From CALJDF01 sp038121105 (GTDB lineage: Bacteria > Pseudomonadota > Alphaproteobacteria > SHVP01): a stretch of 64,000 nt of DNA. Made by a program: the position numbers and the translations under genes. Positions 17,514-24,774 of the stretch are shown here, one piece after another (position 1 is the first letter of the stretch; each line of letters starts with the position of its first letter). The notes beneath the pieces were generated by a model. The model made no database searches. It was not told the origin of the DNA and saw only the letters and a list, made by a program, of their open reading frames with translations. Location: positions 62,001-126,000 of the forward strand of contig JAYONB010000009.1 of NCBI GenBank assembly GCA_038121105.1, read 5' to 3'.

Positions 17514-18446
17514 CTATTCCGCGGCCTCGGCCGCCTCCGCCGCTTTCTTGCGCTCCTGTGACAGCCACCACTGGGTGATGCGACCGCCCAGTTGTTGCCC
17601 GGTATAACGTTCGGCGATGGCGACCGCTTTGCGCAGGCCGCGCACGTCGATGCCGGTGTCGTAGCCACTCTCGTTCAACATAAACACCAAGTCTTCGGTC
17701 GCGAGGTTGCCGGCCGCACCGGGTGCGAACGGGCAGCCGCCCAAACCGCCGATCGAGGTATCGAATTCCCGCACGCCTTCTTCCAGCGCCACCCAGGCAT
17801 TGGTCAGGCCCATCGCGCGGGTGTCGTGAAAATGCACGATGATTTTGTCGGCGCCGAACTCTTTCACCACTGCCGAGATCACCTCTTTGGTGAGTTGCGG
17901 GTGCGCCGACCCGATGGTGTCGGCAATGGCGATCTTGTCCGCCCCGGCTTCGGCCAGTTTGGCCGCGAGGTCCAGCACCACCTTGACCGGCACGTCCCCC
18001 TCGTAGGGGCAGCCAAGTGCGGTCGAAACATAGGCGCGGGAATCAAGGCCGTCCTGTTTCGTCCGTTTGATAATGGCGCCCAGGTTGGTGATTGCCTCGT
18101 CCAGGGTCATCCGGATGTTGGCCATGTTCATCTTTTCGGTCGAGGCCAGCGCGACCGCGACCGATTTCACGCCCGCGGCCATCGCGCGATCGTAGCCCTT
18201 TTCGTTGAACAGCAGGCCCGAGTAGAAGACTTTGTCCTTGGCGGGCAATTGCGGGAACAGTTCGGCGGAGTCAGCCATTTGCGGGATCGCCTTGGGCGAG
18301 ACGAACGAGGTCGCCTCGAACGACCGCACTCCGGCATCGACGAGCGCTTGACAGAGCTCCAACTTGCCCTCGGTCGGGACGAATTTGGGTTGGATTTGCA
18401 GCCCGTCGCGCAGGCCCACTTCGTTGATGATGACTTTTTCGCCCAT
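17514..18446 (-). CDS. Hydroxymethylglutaryl-CoA lyase-family protein
   Basis: This 310-residue HMGL-like TIM barrel has the signature NEVGLRDGLQIQPKFVP (metal Asp plus catalytic Arg), the HFHDTRAMG metal histidines and the glycine loop GGLGGCPFAPGAAGN with the active-site cysteine. It should split a 3-hydroxy-3-methyl acyl-CoA (HMG-CoA, citramalyl-CoA or similar) into acetyl-CoA and an oxo acid. The gene lies 8 bp downstream of a CoA-transferase gene, and that pairing is typical of pathways that activate an acid and then cleave it. The extreme C-terminus is a short Ala/Glu repeat. Confidence 0.9.
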   Translation of the reverse strand: MGEKVIINEVGLRDGLQIQPKFVPTEGKLELCQALVDAGVRSFEATSFVSPKAIPQMADSAELFPQLPAKDKVFYSGLLFNEKGYDRAMAAGVKSVAVALASTEKMNMANIRMTLDEAITNLGAIIKRTKQDGLDSRAYVSTALGCPYEGDVPVKVVLDLAAKLAEAGADKIAIADTIGSAHPQLTKEVISAVVKEFGADKIIVHFHDTRAMGLTNAWVALEEGVREFDTSIGGLGGCPFAPGAAGNLATEDLVFMLNESGYDTGIDVRGLRKAVAIAERYTGQQLGGRITQWWLSQERKKAAEAAEAAE

Positions 18447-18454
18447 GATCGCCT

Positions 18455-19651
18455 CTATCCAATTAATCCGTCTGCGCGCAACTTCTCGATCTCGTCCGCG
18501 CTTTTGCCCAGCATATCACGCAACACCTCGTCGGTATGCTGCCCCAGTTTGGGCGGGGACTCCCAGGTATCCTCGTGTCCCGAAATCTTTACCGGATTGC
18601 CCACGACCTTGAAGGTCCCGCCGTCGACGTGGGGGACATCCACGACCATGTTGCGAGACAAGACCTGCTCGTCCGACAGTGCGTGTTTGAAGTCGTTCAC
18701 CGGAGCATGCGGGATGCGCGCGGCCTCCAGCAGTTTCAGCCAGTGCTCGGCCGGTTCTTTCTCGAAATGTTCCTGTACCCGCCCGTTGATGATTTTCTGA
18801 TCCCGCAGCCGGGCCGGTTGGGTTTTGTACTCCTCTTTGCGGAGGAAGTCGTCGTCCAGCATTTCGGCCAAGCTGGCGTAGAAATTGTCGGTGATGATCG
18901 CCAGCACCACCGGCCGTGTCTTGGTCTTGAAGACATCGTAGGGCACATGAACGAAGTGCGAGTTGCCGATGCCGTATGGGTTTTCGTCGGACAGGAAATA
19001 CATCGTCGCCATGTAGTTCAGCATCGAGATCTGCGCGTCGAGCATCGAGATATCGACGTGCTGGCCTTTTCCGGTTCGGTCGCGCTCGTGCAGCGCCGCC
19101 AGAATCCCGATCGTGCCGAATAGGCCGCCGCCCAAGTCGCCGATCGGAATGCCCGCGCGGAACGGTCCTGTGGTTGGATCGCCGGTGATCGACATCCCAC
19201 CGCCCGTGGCCTGCGCCACCATGTCGAAGGCGGGCCGCTTTTGGGCCGGGCCCGTTTCGCCGAACCCCGTGACGCTACAGGTCACGATCTTCGGATTGAT
19301 CTTCGAGAGATGCTCGAAATCGATCTTCAGCCGCGCCGGCACCCCGGCCGAAAAGTTGCTCAGCACCACGTCGGCCTTTTTGACCAGCTCGTAGAAAACC
19401 TCGCGTCCGCCGTCGGATTTGAGATCGATGCACACGCTTTTTTTGCCGCGGTTCAACGTCAGAAAGTACGAGCCCATCCCATGCATAGAGTTCTTGGGGT
19501 CCTTCGCCTGCAATGCGCGCGTGCCTTCGCCGCGGCCTGGCGGTTCGACCTTGATGGTCTGGGCCCCGAGATCGGTCAGCAGCATCGCGCCGTAGGGCCC
19601 CGACAACATATGGGTCAGGTCGAGCAGAACGATATCCTCAAGCGCTTTCAT
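18455..19651 (-). CDS. Class III (CaiB/BaiF) CoA-transferase
   Basis: This 398-residue family III CoA-transferase has the N-terminal DLTHMLSGPYGAMLLTDLGA and KVEPPGRGEGTR runs and the mid-protein GGGLFGTIGILAALHERDRTGKGQ segment. It moves CoA from a donor thioester to a carboxylic acid, here probably giving the substrate for the HMG-CoA-lyase-like enzyme encoded next. The ATG at 19651 begins MKALEDIVLLDLTHM, matching family N-termini. It is divergent from the cysteine hydrolase at 19840; the 188-bp gap holds the control region. Confidence 0.92.
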   Translation of the reverse strand: MKALEDIVLLDLTHMLSGPYGAMLLTDLGAQTIKVEPPGRGEGTRALQAKDPKNSMHGMGSYFLTLNRGKKSVCIDLKSDGGREVFYELVKKADVVLSNFSAGVPARLKIDFEHLSKINPKIVTCSVTGFGETGPAQKRPAFDMVAQATGGGMSITGDPTTGPFRAGIPIGDLGGGLFGTIGILAALHERDRTGKGQHVDISMLDAQISMLNYMATMYFLSDENPYGIGNSHFVHVPYDVFKTKTRPVVLAIITDNFYASLAEMLDDDFLRKEEYKTQPARLRDQKIINGRVQEHFEKEPAEHWLKLLEAARIPHAPVNDFKHALSDEQVLSRNMVVDVPHVDGGTFKVVGNPVKISGHEDTWESPPKLGQHTDEVLRDMLGKSADEIEKLRADGLIG

Positions 19652-19839
19652 CGCGGCCGGTCTCCATGCATTTCAGTGTCGGATATTGGTCCCTCATCCT
19701 AGCATTCAAGAGTCGCTTTGCAAGGCGGTGCAGGTGCCATAACCCTATGAGAATCAAAGGCTTTCTGCTTCTTGCGCGGGTCCGGAGCGGCGCTTAGGGT
19801 AGGCGCTCATTTGATCCCACCCAGCCAACGGAGCGACCC

Positions 19840-20472
19840 ATGTCAGACGCCTATCAAGGAGCCAGTTACGGCGAATATTCCATCGGCTTCGGCGAGCGCC
19901 CGGCGGTCATCGTGGTGGATTTCCAGGCCGCTTTTACCGATCCGCAGTACCCCATCGGCGGCTTCAAGCACATTCACGATGCGCGCGACGAGACGGCCAA
20001 GTTGCTGGATACCGCGCGGCGTTGTGGTGTGCCGGTCGCCAGCTGTTTCACGGGCTACTGGAGCGACCAGGACATGCCCTACTGGAAGATCGGTGCGGTT
20101 CGCGAGCAGTTCTTCCTCGATCACGGCGGCATGGCGATGGACGAGAAGGTCTGGGACAAAAAATACGATTACGTCTTTCCCAAGTCCGCACCGTCGATCT
20201 TCTTCAAGACGCCACTGACCACGTTCCTCACCAAGCACAGCGTCGACACCGTCATCGTCACGGGTTGCACCACCAGCGGGTGCGTTCGGGCCAGCACGAT
20301 CGATAGTTTTTCGCACGGCTTCCGCACGATCATCCCCGAAAGCTGCGTCGGCGACGCCGATGAAGGCCCGCACAACGACAACCTCCGCGATGTCGGTCGC
20401 CGTTACGCCGACGTCGTCACCCGCGCCGATGTCGAGGGCTATTTCGAAGACGTGCGCAAAAAGAACGCCTAA
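19840..20472 (+). CDS. Cysteine hydrolase, isochorismatase/N-carbamoylsarcosine amidase-like (second copy)
   Basis: This 210-residue protein has the triad Asp27 (VIVVDFQAAFTD), Lys115 (VFPKSAPSIFF) and Cys148 (TTSGCVRAS). It aligns with the enzyme at 16054 along its length, sharing GFGERPA before the first Asp and TTSGC(I/V)RA at the nucleophile, but differs enough to be an old paralogue. It probably hydrolyses a related carbamoyl or amide compound. It is the last recognisable gene of the catabolic island; insertion-sequence remnants begin 75 bp after its stop. Confidence 0.87.
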   Translation: MSDAYQGASYGEYSIGFGERPAVIVVDFQAAFTDPQYPIGGFKHIHDARDETAKLLDTARRCGVPVASCFTGYWSDQDMPYWKIGAVREQFFLDHGGMAMDEKVWDKKYDYVFPKSAPSIFFKTPLTTFLTKHSVDTVIVTGCTTSGCVRASTIDSFSHGFRTIIPESCVGDADEGPHNDNLRDVGRRYADVVTRADVEGYFEDVRKKNA

Positions 20473-20547
20473 CCCGCCTCGGGCTCCAGGCCGCGCGTCC
20501 CATGGGCGTGCCGGCGCCACCGAACCCTGCGGCATACGATGGTTAAC

Positions 20548-20847
20548 TGACCTGCTCCCCAAAAACTGGTCCAGGCAGATTGAGAGAGTCCGGCTAATCT
20601 GACCCTGTAGGAGGATGAAGATGAGCCGGAAGCGTTACAAACCAGAAGAGATCATCGCGAAGCTGCGGGAGGCCGAGGTACTGATCGAGCGTTGGCGCCG
20701 GCATTACAACACCATCAGGCCGCACAGTTCTCTGGGCTACAGACCGCCCGCACCGGTCACGATCTTGCCGCCTATGGCCAAATCGCCTTACCCTCAAACC
20801 GTCCGGGCTCTCTCATAGAAACTGGACCACTGATCTGGGGCAGGTCA
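20548..20847 (+). mobile_element. IS3-family deletion derivative, 300 bp
   Basis: The ends are imperfect inverted repeats: TGACCTGCTCCCC at 20548 and, read inward from 20847, TGACCTGCCCCAG; both ends then contain TGGTCCA about 19-20 bases in. Between them only the first codons of orfA and the last codons of orfB remain, joined in frame. No convincing target duplication is seen (AAC on the left, TAC on the right). This is a non-autonomous remnant that may still be mobilised by a complete relative. Confidence 0.82.
20615..20818 (+). pseudogene. Fused remnant of IS3 orfA and orfB
   Basis: This 67-residue open frame begins like an IS3-family OrfA (MSRKRYKPEEIIAKLREAEV) and switches after EVLI to the C-terminus of the OrfB DDE transposase (RHYNTIRPHSSLGYRPPAP). 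The helix-turn-helix body and the whole catalytic core are missing, so it cannot transpose itself. The in-frame join implies one internal deletion of roughly 1 kb, judged from the usual size of the family. Confidence 0.82.
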
Positions 20848-20889
20848 TACTCACTAAACGCCGAGGGTCGAGGGAGGGGCCGCCAATTA

Positions 20890-21168
20890 ATGGAGCACAC
20901 GCGGGTCGGCCCTGCCGACTACATAAACATCCAAACTGGTGAAGTGCTCGATCCCGACTTCAAGGTTTTCCCACCTAGTAGACCGTGGCGTTTCATAGTC
21001 AGTGTGCAGGGGGTGAGGGAGCTTCTTCGTTCTCATGCACACGCCACCGCGACAAGCAGCTTTGGAACCCTGACTGTAGAGGGAGATTCAAGCCTCGGGC
21101 GCACGCTTCGGCAGTCTTTGCCGCGAGCACTTTCGAGCGATCGTCTGCACCTGAAAGACAAGGGCTAG
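20890..21168 (+). CDS. Hypothetical protein coupled to the bestrophin gene
   Basis: This 92-residue open frame from the ATG at 20890, 43 bp after the IS remnant, matches no family I recognise. It starts MEHTRVGPADYINIQTGEVL and has no membrane span. Its TAG stop shares one base with the GTG start of the bestrophin gene (TAGTG), which suggests translational coupling. The frame is also open upstream through the IS, so it could be the truncated end of a longer interrupted gene. Confidence 0.4.
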   Translation: MEHTRVGPADYINIQTGEVLDPDFKVFPPSRPWRFIVSVQGVRELLRSHAHATATSSFGTLTVEGDSSLGRTLRQSLPRALSSDRLHLKDKG

Positions 21169-22100
21169 TGTTAGTTCGCAGTCGCACGAATGTTCACAGA
21201 CTGCTGGCAGTCGTGACCCGGAAACTGGTGCTATTAGGCGGCGCTTCGGTAGCGGCGGCATTTGTTGCAGACTCTGGCTACCGGGATCTTCTGTTTCCGG
21301 CAACTACGACAGGAGTTCTTATTGGGTCAGCGTCTATATTCTTAGCGTTCAGGATCAACGTAGGGTATGGGCGATGGTCCCAAGGGCGTCAAATATGGGG
21401 TGGCCTTGTTCCCGCGAACCGCAATCTCGCTCTCTACGTCATCTCGATGATGCGTCTGTTCTCTGCAAATTCGGCCGATGATCGCGAGTTTAAACGGCGG
21501 TTCGTTTATCGACAGATCGGCTACGTCAACGCTTTACGCCTGCAGTTGCGACGCCAGGAGGGAAGCGACTGGGATGGGCAACTTTGGAAAAGAACAGTCA
21601 ACGGAAGGGCCCTATTCTCCCCGGACGAAATGCATTGGGTGCAAGACGCTTCAAACAAGGCGCTCCAGATTCTGACGGTCCAGACGGAGAGCGTGTCCGA
21701 GTATTTTAAGGAAAGAGATCAGCTTGTCGTCGTCAAGATACTGGAGCTGATTTCGGACATATCAAGTCGTCAAGGTCAGGCCGAAGGTCTTAAGAGCACG
21801 GTCCTCGCTTGGGGCTACGCGTTTTACACCAAGATGTTGGCATATTGCTTGGCGATCGTCGTAATTCTGAGCGAATTGAATGCCTTCGCGATCTCCAACA
21901 TTGTCCTTGTCACAATAGTCGCGACAATATTTCTGACCATTGAAGAAGTGGGACGAAATCTTGACAATCCTTTTGACGGTTCGTTCAACGACACACCGAT
22001 GTCCAGTCTCTGCAGGACAATTGAAATCAACTTACTTCAGCAGATCGGCGAACCGTGCTCTCTCGAGCCATTGGGCCCAGTGGGCGGCAGGCTTGACTAG
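21168..22100 (+). CDS. Bestrophin-family (UPF0187) ion channel protein
   Basis: This roughly 310-residue membrane protein belongs to the bestrophin/YneE family of pentameric ion channels. The N-terminus VRSRTNVHRLL followed by a hydrophobic span, the LAFRINVGYGRWSQGRQIWGGLV run and the C-terminal EVGRNLDNPFDGSFNDTPM are family hallmarks. I chose the GTG at 21168 because the family sequence starts there, AAGGG precedes it and it overlaps the upstream stop; an ATG at 20985 in frame is too far upstream. Base composition looks AT-richer than the neighbourhood. With the IS remnant and transposase fragment nearby, this suggests acquisition. Confidence 0.82.
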   Translation: MLVRSRTNVHRLLAVVTRKLVLLGGASVAAAFVADSGYRDLLFPATTTGVLIGSASIFLAFRINVGYGRWSQGRQIWGGLVPANRNLALYVISMMRLFSANSADDREFKRRFVYRQIGYVNALRLQLRRQEGSDWDGQLWKRTVNGRALFSPDEMHWVQDASNKALQILTVQTESVSEYFKERDQLVVVKILELISDISSRQGQAEGLKSTVLAWGYAFYTKMLAYCLAIVVILSELNAFAISNIVLVTIVATIFLTIEEVGRNLDNPFDGSFNDTPMSSLCRTIEINLLQQIGEPCSLEPLGPVGGRLD

Positions 22101-22212
22101 AGACTCCCAGGGAAACAATACCACTGCGCTTTCTCTTCGCTGCTTAGCTGCTTGAGGGGTGCTGACAAGTTAACTTGGCTTAGCGCAAAGAGGCGCCCGC
22201 AGCTTTGCTGAT

Positions 22213-22365
22213 TCAAGCAGCGATGGTAGAAACCTCCCACGCCCGATCAGCTTGGGCTCTCATGCTCCGAAGAGTTCGTCGGGAGATCAGGTGGGTCTGG
22301 ATATTGAAGGTGTTGTAGAAGGCAGCATGACGTGCTCTAGCTACGAAGTTTGAAATTCAGAAAAT
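22213..22365 (-). pseudogene. Transposase C-terminal fragment (IS6-like)
   Basis: Read on the minus strand, the last about 50 codons of a DDE transposase survive: NFVARARHAAFYNTFNIQTH, then LISRRTLRSMRAQADRAW, ending IAA and TGA at 22215-22213. The HAAFYNTFN..HLISRRTLR pattern is typical of the extreme C-terminus of IS6-type transposases in proteobacteria. An in-frame stop just upstream (about 22368) ends the similarity, so the rest is lost. The remaining bases from 22101 to 22418 show nothing else. Confidence 0.65.
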
Positions 22366-22418
22366 TTTGCGCAGGTCAATGGGGGACTTCAAGCCGCTGG
22401 CTGATGTAGAGAACGGCC

Positions 22419-22652
22419 ATGCCTCGCAATGGTGCCATTGCTCTCTCAGATTGCCGAAAGCCAACGCTTACGCTCTCGTGCGAAAAGTGCGAGCGGCACT
22501 CAATCCATAGGATTGCCGACCTAATCGCGGAGTACGGGCGCGACAAGGGGCTGCCTGATATTCGACATGCGCTTCGTGCGGATTGTCCCCGGCACGGCAA
22601 TCCGACCTATGATCAATGCGGGGCTTATTACGTTACAGGGAATGCATCTTGA
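22419..22652 (+). CDS. Small Cys-rich (zinc-ribbon-like) hypothetical protein
   Basis: A 77-residue protein with LSCEKCERHSIHRIADLIAEYG early on and DCPRHGNPTYDQCGAYY later. The paired CxxC...CP..(x)C layout resembles small conserved alphaproteobacterial proteins with a zinc-ribbon-like shape, often found in mobile or variable regions; the function is unknown. Ribosome site is weak. It lies just beyond the transposase fragment, still in the AT-richer patch. Confidence 0.6.
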   Translation: MPRNGAIALSDCRKPTLTLSCEKCERHSIHRIADLIAEYGRDKGLPDIRHALRADCPRHGNPTYDQCGAYYVTGNAS

Positions 22653-22757
22653 AACGAGAAAGCGTCAAGCCCCCCGGCCAAGCCCGACAAAGGGCCACCC
22701 ACCCTTTTGGTCGGCGCTTGAAAGTAGTCCGCCTGTAGTACGCATAGTATTTTGAGA

Positions 22758-22786
22758 AACACATTGTATATAAATATCAATGTGTT
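22758..22786. repeat. Perfect 9-bp inverted repeat with AT-only 11-nt centre
   Basis: AACACATTG (22758-22766) and CAATGTGTT (22778-22786) are exact complements around TATATAAATAT. This AT-rich island in GC-rich DNA has the look of a dimeric regulator operator, about 108 bp before the metalloprotease start. Nothing else is seen between 22653 and 22893 apart from the TTAACCAT motif. Confidence 0.6.
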
Positions 22787-22812
22787 GATAAGATATTCCT
22801 GCTAACGCCTTG

Positions 22813-22820
22813 TTAACCAT
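22813..22820 (+). promoter_or_regulatory. TTAACCAT motif (CtrA half-site-like)
   Basis: TTAACCAT lies 73 bp before the metalloprotease start and matches the half-site reported for the alphaproteobacterial cell-cycle regulator CtrA. The same octamer occurs before the cold-shock gene at 41222. Short motif, so only suggestive. Confidence 0.3.
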
Positions 22821-22893
22821 AACTTTTTTCCGATTAGGCCCGCCCAGCGCCTAAGATGATCGCCGGTCTGATTGGTTGGTAGTTGGGTTTGTC

Positions 22894-23550
22894 ATGACCA
22901 GTGTCGGCGTTTCTCTCGTCGCTACATTGAGCCAAGGCATCTTGCCCCGTCCTGGGGACGGTGGTGCTTTCGAGGCGCCCCAAGCCGGTGCGGTAGAGGA
23001 TCGTACTGAACCCTCGTCGCGGGGTCCGGCCGCGATCGTGCAGCTATCGGCCAACGAAGACGGCGGGGGCCTACCGGGCCAGACCCTCACCGAAGAAGAA
23101 AAAGCCGTCGTCCGCGAACTCAAGAAAATCGATGCCGAAGTACGGCGTCACGAACAAGCCCATGCCCGGGCGGGTGGTCAACATGCCGGCGCCCCGCGCT
23201 ACGACTACCAAACCGGCCCGGACGGCAAGCAATACGCTGTTGGCGGGTCGGTGCCGATCGATGTCAGTCCGGTCGCCGGCGATCCCGCGGCGACGATTGA
23301 AAAGATGCGCGCCGTGAAGGCCGCCGCGACCGCCCCGGCTGAGCCCTCCGCTCAGGACCGCGCGATCGCCGCCAAAGCGGACGCGGAGACTCGCAAGGCC
23401 CAAGCCGAGCTCGCCAAGGAAAAAGCCGAAAGCGGCGGCGTCGGCCTAAGCGCTGCGCCCGCCACCGACCCCCTGGATCAAACCGGCCCACCGCTACCCG
23501 AACAGGCCGTGCTCGCCTATCGCGGCGCCTTGAGCTTGGGCGACCTCTAG
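22894..23550 (+). CDS. Putative metalloprotease, SprA-related (CJM1_0395 family)
   Basis: This 218-residue protein has the SprA-related core: LKKIDAEVRRHEQAHARAGG with the HExxH-like HEQAH zinc motif, followed by YDYQTGPDGKQYAVGGSVPIDVS. After it come an Ala/Lys/Glu-rich helical segment and a short tail. The start at ATG 22894 gives a weak hydrophobic N-terminal stretch (SVGVSLVATLSQGI), while an in-frame TTG at 22876 would add six residues. The family is called a putative metalloprotease but its target is not established. Confidence 0.78.
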   Translation: MTSVGVSLVATLSQGILPRPGDGGAFEAPQAGAVEDRTEPSSRGPAAIVQLSANEDGGGLPGQTLTEEEKAVVRELKKIDAEVRRHEQAHARAGGQHAGAPRYDYQTGPDGKQYAVGGSVPIDVSPVAGDPAATIEKMRAVKAAATAPAEPSAQDRAIAAKADAETRKAQAELAKEKAESGGVGLSAAPATDPLDQTGPPLPEQAVLAYRGALSLGDL

Positions 23551-23649
23551 CGCCGCCCTTCGAGGCCGCGTCACCCTCAACAGACACCCCGCATTGCCCG
23601 ACCTCGCGGCGCATGGCATACCTCTGCCTCGTACGTTGAGGGAGGTTTC

Positions 23650-24774
23650 ATGAAGATCCGCGCCGCCGTTCTGCACGAATTGGGCTTGCCACGCCCCTAC
23701 ACCGAATCGAAACCTCTCAAAATCGAAACCCTCGATCTCGACCCGCCCAGCGAGGGCGAGGTGTTGGTCAAGATCCATGCCGCCGGTTTGTGCCACTCGG
23801 ACCTTTCGGTGATCGACGGCAACCGGCCGCGTCCGATGCCCATGGCGTTGGGCCATGAGGCTGCCGGCGAGGTGCTTGAGGTCGGCCACGGCGTCGATGA
23901 CGTGGAGCCGGGCGATCATGTCGTTTTCGTTTTCGTGCCCAGCTGCGGCCACTGCAAACCATGCGCCTCGGGCCGCCCGGCCTTATGCGAACCGGCGGCG
24001 GTCGCCAACGGGGCAGGGACCTTGGTCTCCGGCGCGCGCCGTCTGAGCCTCGACGGTACGCCCATCAACCATCACCTCGGCGTCTCAGCCTTTGCCGACC
24101 ACGCCGTGGTTTCACGACGTTCCTTCGTGAAGATCGAAAAGGACATTCCCTTCGACATTGCGGCCCTGTTCGGCTGCGCCGTCATCACCGGCGTTGGCGC
24201 CGTCGTCAACACCTCTAAGGTGCATCCCGGCTCGACTGTCGCGGTGATCGGCCTGGGCGGGATCGGGCTCAACACGTTGCTGGGAGCCCGGCTCGCCGGT
24301 GCGCGGCAGATCGTCGCCATCGACATGCGCGCGGACAAGCTCGACTTTGCGCGCCAACTCGGCGCCACCGATGCTTTCCTTGCGAGCGACGAAAATTGCG
24401 CGGCGGCCGTCAAAGAGGCTACCGGCGGCGGTGTCGACTACGCGTTCGAAATGGCCGGATCGGCCAAGGCGCTGGAACTGGCGTGGAACATCACCGGTCG
24501 CGGTGGCGAGACGGTGTCCGCCGGCTTGCCGCATCCCGATCAACGCCTGTCGATCCCGCCGGTGCAAATGGTTGCCGAAGAGCGCACTCTTCGCGGCAGC
24601 TATCTCGGCAGCTGTGTCCCGGTGCGCGATATCCCGAATTTCGTCCAGCTCTATCGCGCCGGGCAGTTGCCGGTCGACCGTCTGATGACGGAAACCGTAC
24701 GGCTCGACGATATCAACGAAGCCTTCGAACGTCTCGCAACCGGCGAGACCATTCGCACCGTGATGGTGCCCTAG
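23650..24774 (+). CDS. Zinc-dependent alcohol dehydrogenase
   Basis: This 374-residue medium-chain dehydrogenase has the catalytic zinc ligands (GLCHSD and GHEAAGEV), structural-zinc cysteines CGHCKPCASGRPALC, and a Rossmann domain with GLGGIGLNTLLGARLAGA for NAD(P). It should oxidise an alcohol or reduce an aldehyde; the class resembles formaldehyde/benzyl-alcohol-type dehydrogenases, but the substrate is not readable. GAGGGAGG precedes the ATG. The stop TAG at 24772-24774 lies inside a CTAG palindrome that also supplies the stop of the convergent gene. Confidence 0.9.
   Translation: MKIRAAVLHELGLPRPYTESKPLKIETLDLDPPSEGEVLVKIHAAGLCHSDLSVIDGNRPRPMPMALGHEAAGEVLEVGHGVDDVEPGDHVVFVFVPSCGHCKPCASGRPALCEPAAVANGAGTLVSGARRLSLDGTPINHHLGVSAFADHAVVSRRSFVKIEKDIPFDIAALFGCAVITGVGAVVNTSKVHPGSTVAVIGLGGIGLNTLLGARLAGARQIVAIDMRADKLDFARQLGATDAFLASDENCAAAVKEATGGGVDYAFEMAGSAKALELAWNITGRGGETVSAGLPHPDQRLSIPPVQMVAEERTLRGSYLGSCVPVRDIPNFVQLYRAGQLPVDRLMTETVRLDDINEAFERLATGETIRTVMVP

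Noticed and set aside
20545..20850. Target-site duplication flanking the IS3 remnant
   Set aside because: The three bases on each side (AAC and TAC) do not match.
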